The notes: generated from the letters alone by a model not told the origin. A stretch of DNA of 64,000 nucleotides from Bradyrhizobium valentinum (GCF_001440405.1 NZ_LLXX01000050.1:31745-95744); one strand, 5' to 3'. Shown: positions 53,563 through 63,153, counted from the stretch's first letter. Made by a program: numbers and translations.

Positions 53563-54091
53563 GAAGCAGTGACAATCTCGCCGCCCCGTCACCGTAGCGG
53601 CCGCGGCTTTCAGACATCACGTCATATCCGGCTTGAGTCGTAAGGCGCTTGGTCCTGCAGCGCGGCATGCGCGAATGCGCGGCCGGCGCTGCCGCGCGCC
53701 GCGGCCGGAATGACCAGGACTTCAGCGCAGGGTTGCCACTGCCGGCTGGCGCGCTCCACAAAAAAACAACAATCCGGTCAACTAATGGGCGCGCATCGAG
53801 GAACGTGTCATGGTGCATCGCACCGACATCGCCGGGCGCAGCATGAGGCAGGCAAGTCCTGGCCATGACGGCGTATGCCGCCCTGCCCTGAATGGCGCCT
53901 TTCCCGACAACAACTTCTCACTCAGCCGACAAGACGTGCTGCTGTCTCCTCACGACGGTAGCCGCGCCGGCCGATGCATCGATCTCGAACTCCTGACCGT
54001 AAACTTCTTACCCTATGAGGCTTTGACGCCAGAGCATCCTGCAAGCGACGAAAATTCGGCCCAACAAACAAACGACAAGGGGAGGATACAG
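53563..54091. other. 529-base stretch before the PQQ dehydrogenase
   Basis: The dehydrogenase frame is open from 53810, but that part has no family similarity and no ribosome site. Nothing else gene-like is seen. A purine-rich ribosome site (GGGGAGGATACAG) ends the stretch. The length leaves room for a regulated promoter, which I cannot define. Confidence 0.45.
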
Positions 54092-55831
54092 ATGACTTTC
54101 CATGAGCGATATCTCGCCGGCTGCGCCGCGCTGGCGGTGGCTGCCCTGGTCACTGCCTCGCCGACGCACGCTCAAGCGCCGACGCAGCCTCAAGAAGCGG
54201 CCTTAAATGCCGAGGCGGCCCAGAACGACTGGCCGACCTATCACGGCACTTACAAGTCTTACCATTACAGCGGCCTCGACCAGATCAATACCGGCAACGT
54301 CAAGAATCTCGAAGTTGCCTGGATGCATTTTCCGGAGCGCGCCACCCGCGGCGTTCAGTCAACGCCGCTGGCCCTTGACGGCGTGCTGTACTATTCGGGC
54401 TCCTACAGTCGCATCTATGCGCTGGACGGCGCGACTGGCAAGACAATCTGGGCCTACGCGCCGGAGCTCGATGAGGACCTGGTCTCCAAGCAGACGCACT
54501 CGCCCTACAACCGCGGCATCGCCATCGGACACGGCAATCTCTATGTCGGCACGGTCGACGGGCGCCTGATCGCGCTCAATCTAAAGGACGGCAAGCCAGT
54601 ATGGGACACCAAGCTGCTGGACTCCAAGAAGATGACTGTCGGCTTCACCGGCGCTCCGCTGGTGGTGAAGGACAAGGTGATCATCGGCGCCCAAGGCGGC
54701 GAATGGCCCCATCGCGGGCCGATCTTCGGCGTGGACGGCAAGACCGGACAGAAGAAATGGGAGTTCTTCACGGTCGCCGGTACTGAAGAGGCCATGAAGA
54801 CCTGGGGTGGCGACTCCTGGCGGACCGGCGGCGGCGGCGGCTGGATGCCCGGAACCTATGACCCGGAAACCAATACGGTGTGGTGGGGCACCGCCAACCC
54901 CGCCCCGCTCTATGACTGGTCGGGCGCGGACTGGAAGAAGAGCGGACCGCGGCCGGGCGACAATCTCTACACCACATCGGTCATCGCGCTCGATCCTGAT
55001 AGCGGCAAGCTCAAATTCTATCATCAGGAGCTGCCGCACGATGCCTGGGATTTCGACTCTTCGGTGGGCGAGTTCGTCATGCTCGATCGTGGCGGCAAGA
55101 AGCTCGTCGTGCACGCCAACAAGAGCGGATACGTCTTCGTCTATGATCGTTCCAACGCCAAGGTCGAGAACGTCTGGCCGCTGGTAAAGAACATCAACTT
55201 CGTCAAGAGCATCGATCCGAAGACCGGTGAACTGATCGGTCGCCGTGACTTCTCGGAAGGCAAGGTGGACCCGCCATTGTGCCCGGCAATCATGGGCGGC
55301 ATTAGCTGGAACTCTGGCGCCTACAGCCCCAAGAACGGGCTCTTCTACCGGATCGGGCAGGAGTGGTGCATGGAGCTGACCGTCGAGAAGACCACGCCGG
55401 TCCTGGAGCCGATGGCCCAGCTCAATCTGGGCGCCACGTTCAAGGCTGTGGCGCCACCGGACGGACCGGCCCGTGGTCATCTCAGCGCCCGTGATCCGGT
55501 GACCGGCGCCAAGAAGTGGGAGGTCAACTACAAGTACCCGCCGCTCGCCAGCGTTCTGGCCACTGCGGGCAATCTGGTATTCGTGCCTGATGCCGAAGGC
55601 GTCGTGCACGCCTACAATGCGGACACCGGCGAAGAGCTCTGGTCGCGCAACAACGGCGTGGGGCATAATGGCGGCATCATCAGCTACATGGCCGGTGGCA
55701 AGCAGTACGTCGCCGTACCGGCGGGCTGGGGCAGCCTGGTGGGCGACGAGTTTGTCGCGCTCTTCGGCGAGCCCTTCAAGAGCATGTCGAAGAATACCGG
55801 AGCCCTGGTGGTCTTCGCGCTCAGGCAATGA
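54092..55831 (+). CDS. PQQ-dependent alcohol dehydrogenase, no haem domain
   Basis: Signal peptide MTFHERYLAGCAALAVAALV ending THAQA, then an eight-bladed quinoprotein propeller with tryptophan-docking repeats (ALDGATGKTIWAY, AIGHGNLYVGTVDGRLIALN, AYNADTGEELWSR). GDNLYTTSVIALDPDSG and the substrate side PHDAWDFDSS are conserved. At the place of the usual vicinal disulfide (CC, near residues 134-137) the sequence is KQTHSPYNRG, so the disulfide ring is missing. Length 579. The next two genes, a c-type cytochrome and a periplasmic binding protein, match the MxaG/XoxG and MxaJ/XoxJ partners of methanol-type dehydrogenases. The substrate is uncertain. Confidence 0.9.
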   Translation: MTFHERYLAGCAALAVAALVTASPTHAQAPTQPQEAALNAEAAQNDWPTYHGTYKSYHYSGLDQINTGNVKNLEVAWMHFPERATRGVQSTPLALDGVLYYSGSYSRIYALDGATGKTIWAYAPELDEDLVSKQTHSPYNRGIAIGHGNLYVGTVDGRLIALNLKDGKPVWDTKLLDSKKMTVGFTGAPLVVKDKVIIGAQGGEWPHRGPIFGVDGKTGQKKWEFFTVAGTEEAMKTWGGDSWRTGGGGGWMPGTYDPETNTVWWGTANPAPLYDWSGADWKKSGPRPGDNLYTTSVIALDPDSGKLKFYHQELPHDAWDFDSSVGEFVMLDRGGKKLVVHANKSGYVFVYDRSNAKVENVWPLVKNINFVKSIDPKTGELIGRRDFSEGKVDPPLCPAIMGGISWNSGAYSPKNGLFYRIGQEWCMELTVEKTTPVLEPMAQLNLGATFKAVAPPDGPARGHLSARDPVTGAKKWEVNYKYPPLASVLATAGNLVFVPDAEGVVHAYNADTGEELWSRNNGVGHNGGIISYMAGGKQYVAVPAGWGSLVGDEFVALFGEPFKSMSKNTGALVVFALRQ

Positions 55832-55939
55832 CGATGGCGCGGGCGGCAGGGATTGATCTCTCCCTGCCGCCCTGCCGACCAATACGTTGCCGCTCTTGCG
55901 TCGATACATTGCCGCGCTGCGGTGAATACGGATGCTGGA

Positions 55940-56299
55940 ATGCGAATACCGTTTGTAACTGCTGCTTCCCTGGCCATCATCTGGCCATGGCTGTCGACAG
56001 CCACGTTCGCCCAACAGTCGGCTCCTGCGGGCTCGCCAAGTCCACCGGCGCAAGCTGAAGCCTCGCCGAACGACCTCGATGGCCGGACAATGTTCACAAG
56101 CAACTGCGGCTTTTGTCACCAGGATGGCGGCCGCCATCCTGGCAGGGGTCCGAAGCTGTCGAAGTCCGAGCGCAGCGACGAATACCTCATCGAGCGTATC
56201 AAGAAGGGCAAGACGGGCGCCATGCCTGCGTATGGTGAGGTGTTCAATGACGCCCAGATCGGCGCGCTTCTGGCCTACATTCGAGGGCTGGATGACTAG
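55940..56299 (+). CDS. Periplasmic c-type cytochrome (electron acceptor)
   Basis: A 119-residue protein with a signal peptide (MRIPFVTAASLAIIWPWLST, cleavage near TFAQ), haem motif NCGFCH (Cys56, Cys59, His60) and distal Met95 in GAMPAYG. It lies downstream of the PQQ dehydrogenase and should take electrons from it. The start at 55940 is chosen for the signal peptide; the frame opens at 55853. The ribosome site is weak. Its stop overlaps the next gene. Confidence 0.85.
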   Translation: MRIPFVTAASLAIIWPWLSTATFAQQSAPAGSPSPPAQAEASPNDLDGRTMFTSNCGFCHQDGGRHPGRGPKLSKSERSDEYLIERIKKGKTGAMPAYGEVFNDAQIGALLAYIRGLDD

Positions 56300-57086
56300 G
56301 GCGCCTTGTGCGGCGTATCGCCTCGCCCGGTACGCGGCAAGCCTATCGCTGCTCGTTCTCTGTAACGCATCTGCCGATGCCCGCTCGCTGGAAGCCATCA
56401 CCGAGCGCGGCGCGTTGACGCTCTGCGCCAGCCCCAACGCGCTGCCGTTTGCAAGCAAGTTGGGACCCGTACCGGGATTTCAGATCGAACTCGGCGAGAA
56501 GATTGCCGAGCAACTCGGCGTCAAGCTGACGCGGGAGTGGGTGGTCAGTGCGATCCAGTATCGCCGCGCCGATTGCGACCTCGTGCTCGACGTCATCGCG
56601 CGCAAGGATACGGAGCCCCCAGGCGGTGTGCGGGTTTCGCGTCCCTATCATCGCAGCGGCGTCGTGCTCGCGGTGCGCAGCGATTCGCCGGCGTCGTCGC
56701 TGGCAAGTCTCGGTTCCGATCAGCGGGTCGGGGTCGCGGTCGGCTCATTGGTCTCCATGACGCTCGCCAAGGGCGGCACTGCCACGTCTCCGTTCGTGTT
56801 CGAGGACGATATCGTCGCGGCGTTGGCCAATCGCGAGATCGAGGCAGCCGCCGTCACACCGATGACGGTCGGCTGGTTCAACCTGCAGCATGCCGACAAA
56901 CCGTTGCGCCTGATTCCGGCGTTCGACAACGATCAGGATTTGAACTGGAATATCGCGGCTGGGCTGCTTCGCCCCGACGACAAGCTGCGGCAGCGTGTCG
57001 ATGCGGCGATCGAGGCCCTGCTCGCCGATGGCACCATCGCGCGGATCTATGCTCGCTACGGCATCGAGCTGCGACCTCCGCAGTGA
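56292..57086 (+). CDS. Periplasmic binding protein, MxaJ/XoxJ-like
   Basis: The ATG at 56292 overlaps the cytochrome stop by 8 bases. Signal peptide (RYAASLSLLVLCNASADA), then the family-3 binding fold: ITERGALTLCASPNALPFAS, GFQIELGEKIAEQLG, IAAGLLRPDDKLRQRVDAAIEALLADG. In methanol dehydrogenase operons such proteins assist assembly or activation of the quinoprotein rather than transport. The absence of any permease nearby supports that role. Length 264. Confidence 0.82.
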   Translation: MTRAPCAAYRLARYAASLSLLVLCNASADARSLEAITERGALTLCASPNALPFASKLGPVPGFQIELGEKIAEQLGVKLTREWVVSAIQYRRADCDLVLDVIARKDTEPPGGVRVSRPYHRSGVVLAVRSDSPASSLASLGSDQRVGVAVGSLVSMTLAKGGTATSPFVFEDDIVAALANREIEAAAVTPMTVGWFNLQHADKPLRLIPAFDNDQDLNWNIAAGLLRPDDKLRQRVDAAIEALLADGTIARIYARYGIELRPPQ

Positions 57087-57181
57087 GGCTGCGGTAGCGG
57101 TTTGGGCGGATTGTTACGAAACGTTCGCCGATGTCTGAGAATGGCCCCAACTGAGACATGGACGACGCGCGCGAATCTGCG

Positions 57182-57661
57182 TCATTGCCTCGCGTGATGC
57201 ATCTGCAGCTCGGCAATGCGATTATCGGCGCGTCGAAGCCGCCGGCAGAGCTCGCGGTTGATGTTCTGCATCACCATCACATACGCATGGATGTCGGACT
57301 TGTAGCACGTGTAGAGTTTTTGGGCCGTAAGCTCATACAGCACGGTTGGGCTCTCCGCGACCACGGTGGCCGATCGATTCTGCATTTCGATAAGCGTCAT
57401 TTCGCCGAAAAAATCACCAGGCATGAGATCCGCCATGCGAATGACGCGCCCGGAATCTCCCAGTTTGCTCACCACCAGCTCGCCGGAGTGAACAATGAAC
57501 ATCGAGCGCCCCGGCTCTCCTTCCGCGACCACAGTGGCGCCGGCGTCGAAGCGGCGCTCGACCAGCATTGACGCCAGGAGATCGAGGCTTGCGTCCGAGA
57601 GGCCGCCGAAGAAAGGGGTGGCGACCAAGAACGCTTTCAGATCGGGAGAGCTGACAGCCAT
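57182..57661 (-). CDS. Cyclic-nucleotide-binding domain protein without HTH
   Basis: The domain runs from FFGGLSDASLDLLASMLVERRFDAGATVV through GEMTLIEMQNRSATVVAESPTVLYEL, a Crp-type cNMP fold. The protein ends 50 residues later without a DNA-binding helix-turn-helix, so it is not a normal Crp. GGAGTATGTTACGGTG precedes the ATG at 57661; the frame extends to 57835 with no better start. It may act as an effector-binding protein for a partner. It is convergent with the XoxJ-like gene. Confidence 0.78.
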   Translation of the reverse strand: MAVSSPDLKAFLVATPFFGGLSDASLDLLASMLVERRFDAGATVVAEGEPGRSMFIVHSGELVVSKLGDSGRVIRMADLMPGDFFGEMTLIEMQNRSATVVAESPTVLYELTAQKLYTCYKSDIHAYVMVMQNINRELCRRLRRADNRIAELQMHHARQ

Positions 57662-57718
57662 CACCGTAACATACTCCCGCTGCCGGACGCGGCAAGCGGG
57701 CCAAACCGACAGGATGTA

Positions 57719-57752
57719 TCTGAGAAGAATACTTGTCTGAGAAGAATACTCG
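57719..57752. repeat. 17-bp tandem direct repeat
   Basis: TCTGAGAAGAATACTTG (57719-57735) is followed directly by TCTGAGAAGAATACTCG (57736-57752), one difference. It sits 58-91 bases upstream of the cNMP-binding gene, where it could be a pair of regulator sites. Confidence 0.7.
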
Positions 57753-57789
57753 CTCGAAGTGTCGGGCTGCCGATCGAGCCGGCAAAACG

Positions 57790-57813
57790 AAAAACCCCGG
57801 CATGAAGCCGGGG
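57790..57813 (-). terminator. Rho-independent terminator on the minus strand
   Basis: On the minus strand CCCCGGC-TTCAT-GCCGGGG is followed by TTTTT. It ends transcription of the small gene at 57917-58120, about 100 bases downstream of its stop. Confidence 0.8.
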
Positions 57814-57916
57814 CTCGAAAAGCCACGGCGTACATCCGGCCATGACGATCTGGCTCTACTTAGCACGCAGTTTTTGAAGAAAGTGTGACGTTGCTTCTCG
57901 AGTCGATCGGGCAGCT

Positions 57917-58120
57917 TTACTGACCGACCCCCTCGCCGTCTGAAGGCAACTGCGACGTCGGGCGCTGTTTCATCAGCGCGTCCATGCCGTTCCGGTGCAG
58001 CCAGAGCAGCCCCATGGCGAGCTGGCGCAGGTCATTGCGGGCCGCACCAACAGGCAACCTTCTTGCACGGCGCAATGCGTCGGCAGCTTGCTTTTCCAAT
58101 GCTGAGAGCTGACGTTTCAC
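57917..58120 (-). CDS. Hypothetical protein, 67 aa
   Basis: An arginine-rich helical protein (MKRQLSALEKQAADALRRARRLPVGAARNDLRQLAMGLLWLHRNGM) with no membrane segment. I have seen similar small proteins annotated as hypothetical in Bradyrhizobium. A terminator follows about 100 bases downstream. The helix pattern would suit dimerisation. No function known. Confidence 0.65.
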   Translation of the reverse strand: MKRQLSALEKQAADALRRARRLPVGAARNDLRQLAMGLLWLHRNGMDALMKQRPTSQLPSDGEGVGQ

Positions 58121-58272
58121 CTACAGCTCCGACCTAATCTCGCATGCCGGAGCTGTCTATCGCATTTCACGCGCAAGCTTTGTGAAGCGGATCACTGGCG
58201 GCTCAGGTTTGCGCTGCATCGCGGCGCTTGGAGCATGAACGGATCTCAATTTGCTTTTCGCAACCTGCAATC

Positions 58273-60465
58273 TCATGCGGCTGGATTCGGCCGGACGTGC
58301 TGGGCTGGAATGCTCTCGTCTCGTTCCAGCGGCAGGGTAAATTGAAAGACGGCGCCGCGGGGTTCGTTCGCGCTTGCCCACATCCGTCCCCCGTGAGCCT
58401 CGACCATCGACCGGCAGATAGCGAGGCCCATGCCCATGCCCTTGGGCTTCGTGGTGTAGAAGGCCTTGAAAACGTGCTCTACATCCGCCGGGTCCAGGCC
58501 CGGGCCGGAATCGCGAACCGTGACGAGCACGCCGCCGCCGGCCTCCCTCCCGGTGTTGATCCGGAGCTCGCGCCTCCCCCAGTCGATGCCGCCCATGGCT
58601 TCAATGGCATTGAGGATCAGGTTCAGGATCACCTGCTGTAGCTGGGTACGATCGCCTTCCACCATCGGCAAGCCGGGCGCGAGTTCGGTCTGTAGCGAGA
58701 TGCCATGCTTGACTACTTCGCTTCGGGTCAGCACGACCATTTCGACGATGGCTTCATTGAGGTCGAACCGATCCTTCCGCGGCGGCAACTTGTTGATGAG
58801 GGCCCTGATCCCGCCGATGACGTTGCCGGCGCGCTGGCCGTCCTCGACGATACGGCCGAGGGAGTCGCGAACCTCGCCGAGATTGGGCGGCTGAGCGCGC
58901 AGCCAGCGCAGGGCGGCCTGGGCGTTGGTAACCGTCGCGGCGATCGGCTGGTTGACCTCATGGGCGATCGAGGCCGTCAGTTGTCCCATCGTGGTGACGC
59001 GATTGACGTGCGCGAGCTCCGCCTGCATGGCGCGCAAGGCTTCTTCGGCAAGCCTACGTTCGGTGATGTGTCGCCCGACGCCGCGGTAGCCGACGAAGCG
59101 CCCCGTATCGTCAAACACAGGCAGCCCGGAGACAGACACGTAACGCTTGCTCCCGTCGGGAGCAAGGCGCGCGAGCTCAAAATCACGGAACGGCAGGTGG
59201 GCATCGAGCGTCTCCCGGTGCTTGCGCCAGGTCTCTTCATCAGGCTCCACGTAAGGCACTTCCCAACGTGTCTTACCGATCTCGGAGCCCGACGCCGGCG
59301 CGTCGGCAAGGCTGTCCGCGAACTCCTGGTGAATAAAGCGATGCTGCGCATCGGTCTCCCAATACACGTCGAAGGAGAACTGCACGAGGGTGCGAAAGCG
59401 CTCCTCGCTCTGCCGCAGCGCCTCTACCGCCCGCTTGCGCTCGGACAAATCGAGGACAAAGCCAACGCCTTGATTTGCACCTTCTTCGAACATCGCCCCG
59501 CCGATCAGCACGGGGACGCGGCTTCCGTCTTTTCGCACGTACTCTTTCTCGAATGGTTGCGCAGTCCCGCTCCGCCTGAGCTCCGCCTCGGTGCGCGCGT
59601 CGCGCTCGTGCCATTCCGGCGGCGTCAGCATTGCCCGGTGCAGGCGACCCGAGGCGAGATCCTCCCGGTCGTATCCCACCATGCGGAGAAACGCGTCGTT
59701 GGCCTCAAGAATGCGTCCGTCCACTTCCCAGATGATGATCCCGATGATGTTGGCGTCGACCAGGCGCCGGATCTTCTTTTCGCGCTCTGCGACATCGTTC
59801 TGGAGCCGAACGTTCTCCTCTGTCGCTTTTCTACGCCGTCTCGCTTCGAGCCGTGCAAGCGCCAACGCCACCCCTGCCAAGGTTGCGACAATGACGACGG
59901 CCGCAGCAATCAACCAGGCTTTGCGTCGCTCGAGTGCCTCGGCGCGCTTCTCGTGATCCACGAGCAAGAAGCGCTCGTGGTCCACCATCTGGTCGATTTG
60001 CGACCTTATCTCGTCCAGGCTGCGGATCATCGCCAGCGCCGCCAGCCCGGAGGTGCTGGCCGTTTTGACGATGTCATCGATCTCGCGCAGCTTTGCTGTA
60101 ACGGTCAGCGCCAGATGTCCGGCACGATGGTTCTGCAATGGATCGCTCGCTACCAGAGCCTGCAGCGCCTGGGCGTCTCGGCGTACGCTTTCGTCGGAGA
60201 CGCCGTAGGCCTTGAGATATGAGGGGTCGAGAGTCAGCAGATACCCGCGCCTTTGGGCCTCCACGTCGGCGATGACCGTCCGCAGCCGATCCAGCGTCTC
60301 GAGCACCTGGCGGCTACGCTCGAACAAGAGATCTGCCGCTTGTCGCTCCTGACGATACTGGATGGCGAGAAACCCGGTCGCGGCAACTACAGCCAGAAGC
60401 ACCGCGACCACGAGCGTCAGCGGACGAGCAAACCACCGAGAGGACTGGCTCAGAGGGACTGACAT
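58273..60465 (-). CDS. CHASE3-PAS-PAS sensor histidine kinase
   Basis: Domains in order over 730 residues: a transmembrane helix (13-33), CHASE3 (about 40-185, DVEAQRRGYLLTLDPSYLKAY), a second transmembrane helix, two PAS domains (about 235-355 and 365-485), HisKA (MGQLTASIAHEVNQPIAATV, with the phosphorylated His) and HATPase_c (LNLILNAIEAMGG, VRDSGPGLDP, GMGMGLAICRSMVEAHGG). No receiver domain or response regulator gene is next to it. The divergent gene is a Tat-exported binding protein, with 233 bases between. CHASE3 senses extracellular signals of unknown kind. Confidence 0.9.
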   Translation of the reverse strand: MSVPLSQSSRWFARPLTLVVAVLLAVVAATGFLAIQYRQERQAADLLFERSRQVLETLDRLRTVIADVEAQRRGYLLTLDPSYLKAYGVSDESVRRDAQALQALVASDPLQNHRAGHLALTVTAKLREIDDIVKTASTSGLAALAMIRSLDEIRSQIDQMVDHERFLLVDHEKRAEALERRKAWLIAAAVVIVATLAGVALALARLEARRRRKATEENVRLQNDVAEREKKIRRLVDANIIGIIIWEVDGRILEANDAFLRMVGYDREDLASGRLHRAMLTPPEWHERDARTEAELRRSGTAQPFEKEYVRKDGSRVPVLIGGAMFEEGANQGVGFVLDLSERKRAVEALRQSEERFRTLVQFSFDVYWETDAQHRFIHQEFADSLADAPASGSEIGKTRWEVPYVEPDEETWRKHRETLDAHLPFRDFELARLAPDGSKRYVSVSGLPVFDDTGRFVGYRGVGRHITERRLAEEALRAMQAELAHVNRVTTMGQLTASIAHEVNQPIAATVTNAQAALRWLRAQPPNLGEVRDSLGRIVEDGQRAGNVIGGIRALINKLPPRKDRFDLNEAIVEMVVLTRSEVVKHGISLQTELAPGLPMVEGDRTQLQQVILNLILNAIEAMGGIDWGRRELRINTGREAGGGVLVTVRDSGPGLDPADVEHVFKAFYTTKPKGMGMGLAICRSMVEAHGGRMWASANEPRGAVFQFTLPLERDESIPAQHVRPNPAA

Positions 60466-60698
60466 GGCCTTAAGCCTTCGATGCTCGCGAGAGTGGCTGT
60501 TTTCTGATGCCGCCGCAACGTATTGCTAGTATAATCGAAACACAGCCAGGCCCGCGCGGGTGAAATAGAAACCGGCATGCTCGGCCGCGCAGATTACACC
60601 GGCTCAGGGAGCCCGTCAGTTCCCTCGCAACGGCCAGAACGTCACGGGCAGCCCGCTCGCGTATTGTGAAGAACTACCCTCGGGCAGGAGCAACCCGC

Positions 60699-62066
60699 AT
60701 GGCTCCGAGTGAAAAGTCGCCGCGCGGTCGAGGGCCGGCTAGCCGGCGCAGCTTCGTCAAGGGATTGGGGGCGGCGTTGCCGGCTCTCGCCCTGCTGCCG
60801 CGGTGGGGTTTCGCAGAGGATGTCGCCGCGACTTATGCCAACGCTGCGATAGATTGGAAACAATTTGCGGGGCAGACGGTCACGCTTGCGGGCGCGATCC
60901 ATCCCTGGTCGAACGCGATCACTCCACTTTTGTGGGATTTCACCAAGCTCACCGGTATCAGCGTCGTTACTGACTTCCGATTGGAGACCACATATCTGGG
61001 CGCGCTGCCGATCCAGCTTGCTCGTGGCGGCAGTACACCCGACGTCTTCATGTTTACGACCTATGGCCAGGGCATCTCGGCAGGATGGCTCGAGCCGCTG
61101 AACGCCTATTATTCCGACAGGTCCCTGACCGATCTCGGCTGGTATGACGAGAGCGACCTTCTCAAGACCGCTCGCGCCTTTCCGTTGTGGCGGGACGGCG
61201 AACGCTACGCCTGCCCGATCACTTCAGAGGCGGTGACCTTGTTCATCAACGGCGATGCGCTGGCAGCCAGGAATCTGCCCGTTCCCCAGACTTTCGATGA
61301 GCTGCTCGCCACCGCCAACGCAATCAAGACCAATGAGATGTCCGGAATCGCCATGCGGGCCCAGGCCGGCGGCAATTCGTCTGTGCCGGCCATGAGCTTC
61401 GTGTTCTCCTATGGCGGGGACATGGTCAAGGACAACAAGGCCGCTTTCGCGAGCCCCGAGGCGATCGCGGCCGTCGAGATGTTCGGTCGATTGCTCAGTC
61501 AAGCCGGGCCTCGCGGTGTAGGCGGCTACGAATGGTACCACGTGCTGGACGACTTCCTTCAGCGCAAGACGGCGATGGCGATCGATAGCAGCAACTTCGC
61601 TACCGACATCTCCAATCCGGCGAAGAGCCAGGTCGCCAGGCAGGCCGTGTTTGCTGTCCATCCGCATATCGCCGGTCGCACGCCGGTGCCGTTCATGTCG
61701 CACTGGCAGGCGTGCATCAATTCCAGGTCGCGAAACAAGCGGGCGGCTTTCCTGTTTCTGCTGTGGGCAACTAGCAAGCCGACCTCAATGCGGACCGCCG
61801 CAGCGGGGCTGGCGACGACACGCGTATCGGCCTGGTCGAGCGAGGACTTCAAGAAGGCATTCGGTTCCCAAGCCGCGGAGGCGGCGCTGACCAACTTGCA
61901 GAATGCCGATGTCGACCGCGCCAAGGCGATCCTTTTCCATCCGCAATCGAGACCGATCCTGGATGCTTTCATGATCGGCGTGAATGAAGTGGTCTCCGGA
62001 GCGAGATCGGCGAAGGTTGCGATGACTAGCGCCGCCGAGAAAGCCAATGCGGTGATCCGCGGATAG
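60699..62066 (+). CDS. Tat-exported extracellular solute-binding protein
   Basis: The N-terminus has a twin-arginine signal (ASRRSFVKGLGAALPALALL). The mature protein is a family-1 solute-binding fold (VTLAGAIHPWSNAITPLLWDF, PDVFMFTTYGQGISAGWLEPL, GIAMRAQAGGNSS), as used for sugars by ABC importers. AGGAGCAACCCGC precedes the ATG at 60699. It has 455 residues. No permease or ATPase follows; the next gene is corA on the other strand. Tat export suggests the protein folds in the cytoplasm, an unusual feature for such proteins. It may act as a sensor partner of the divergent histidine kinase; that is inference. Confidence 0.84.
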   Translation: MAPSEKSPRGRGPASRRSFVKGLGAALPALALLPRWGFAEDVAATYANAAIDWKQFAGQTVTLAGAIHPWSNAITPLLWDFTKLTGISVVTDFRLETTYLGALPIQLARGGSTPDVFMFTTYGQGISAGWLEPLNAYYSDRSLTDLGWYDESDLLKTARAFPLWRDGERYACPITSEAVTLFINGDALAARNLPVPQTFDELLATANAIKTNEMSGIAMRAQAGGNSSVPAMSFVFSYGGDMVKDNKAAFASPEAIAAVEMFGRLLSQAGPRGVGGYEWYHVLDDFLQRKTAMAIDSSNFATDISNPAKSQVARQAVFAVHPHIAGRTPVPFMSHWQACINSRSRNKRAAFLFLLWATSKPTSMRTAAAGLATTRVSAWSSEDFKKAFGSQAAEAALTNLQNADVDRAKAILFHPQSRPILDAFMIGVNEVVSGARSAKVAMTSAAEKANAVIRG

Positions 62067-62187
62067 CAGATCCGTTCCTGCCCCTGCACGAGTTACGGCT
62101 GCTGCATCAGCAGCCCATGACTTGCTCCACCCCGCGGCCAATATTGCGGCCGCGCTGCGATCGATGAATTACTGCCAGCCGCTGCTA

Positions 62188-63153
62188 TCAGAGCCATCGA
62201 GCGCGTTTGAAGCGCAGGTAAAGCACTGTGCAAAGCAGCGCGATAACACCAACGATGACAAAGTAACCGTACTGAGTCTTCAACTCGGGCATATTTTCGA
62301 AATTCATGCCGTAAATCCCGGCGATCGCGGTGGGTACGGCCAGTATCGCAGCCCAAGCGGCCAACTGCCGCGTGATCACGCCTTGACGCTGCTGCTCCAA
62401 TAGATTGCTCACCTCAAAAACCGAAGTCAGAACGTCTCGCAAGGAGTTCACCATCGCATCGACGCGTCGCACATGGTCCAGGACGTCCTGGAAGTAGGGA
62501 CGAGCGTTGGCGTCGAGACACGGCGTATCGAGGTGTACGAGCCGGCCACAGACCTCCATCATGGGGCCGATGATCCGCTTAAAACGGATGAGTTCCTGTC
62601 GCAGCCCGAAGATTCGCTTGACATCTGCGCGGCTGAGGAAGCTGTCGAGAGCGCTTTGCTCCATGACCAGAACGCGTTCCTCGATCGTTTCGACAATCGG
62701 CAGATAGCCATCAACGATAAAGTCGAGGATGGCGTGGAGAACGTAGTCCGGGCCCTGGCCCAGCAGGCTAGGCGCCGCTTCGAGTTGCGCGCGAAGCTCG
62801 CTATGCGCCCGCGCCGAGCCATGCCGAACCGAAATGATGAAATTCTTCCCGACAAAAATTGCGGTTTCGCCGTAGGCTATGAGATCGTGCTCAAGATGAG
62901 CGGTGCGGGTCATTACGAACAGTTGGTCGCCATAGACATCAACCTTCGGTATTTGGTTCGCTTTGAATGCGTCCTCAATCGCAAGAGGATGAAGCCCGTA
63001 GTTCTTCTCAAGCTGCTCAAGCTCTCGTTTCGAAGGTTCGAACAGTCCGATCCAGACAAACTCGGATTTGCCCTTGCAATCGATAGGCTCGTCCAATGAA
63101 ACGGCTTTTGCTTTCTTGCCCTTGCGATACAGGTGGGCTGCCACGACGCTCAC
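62188..63153 (-). CDS. corA: CorA-family magnesium/cobalt transporter
   Basis: A 321-residue CorA: a cytoplasmic N-terminal domain, then two C-terminal transmembrane helices joined by the signature YGMNFENMPEL. The tail ends YLRFKRARWL. GGAGGAAGCTCGTT precedes the GTG start at 63153. The GMN motif is intact. A single-gene unit. Confidence 0.93.
   Translation of the reverse strand: MSVVAAHLYRKGKKAKAVSLDEPIDCKGKSEFVWIGLFEPSKRELEQLEKNYGLHPLAIEDAFKANQIPKVDVYGDQLFVMTRTAHLEHDLIAYGETAIFVGKNFIISVRHGSARAHSELRAQLEAAPSLLGQGPDYVLHAILDFIVDGYLPIVETIEERVLVMEQSALDSFLSRADVKRIFGLRQELIRFKRIIGPMMEVCGRLVHLDTPCLDANARPYFQDVLDHVRRVDAMVNSLRDVLTSVFEVSNLLEQQRQGVITRQLAAWAAILAVPTAIAGIYGMNFENMPELKTQYGYFVIVGVIALLCTVLYLRFKRARWL

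Noticed and set aside
54581..56458. 625-codon minus-strand open frame opposite the PQQ dehydrogenase
   Set aside because: Its translation is arginine-rich without any recognisable domain, whereas the plus strand gives a clear quinoprotein.
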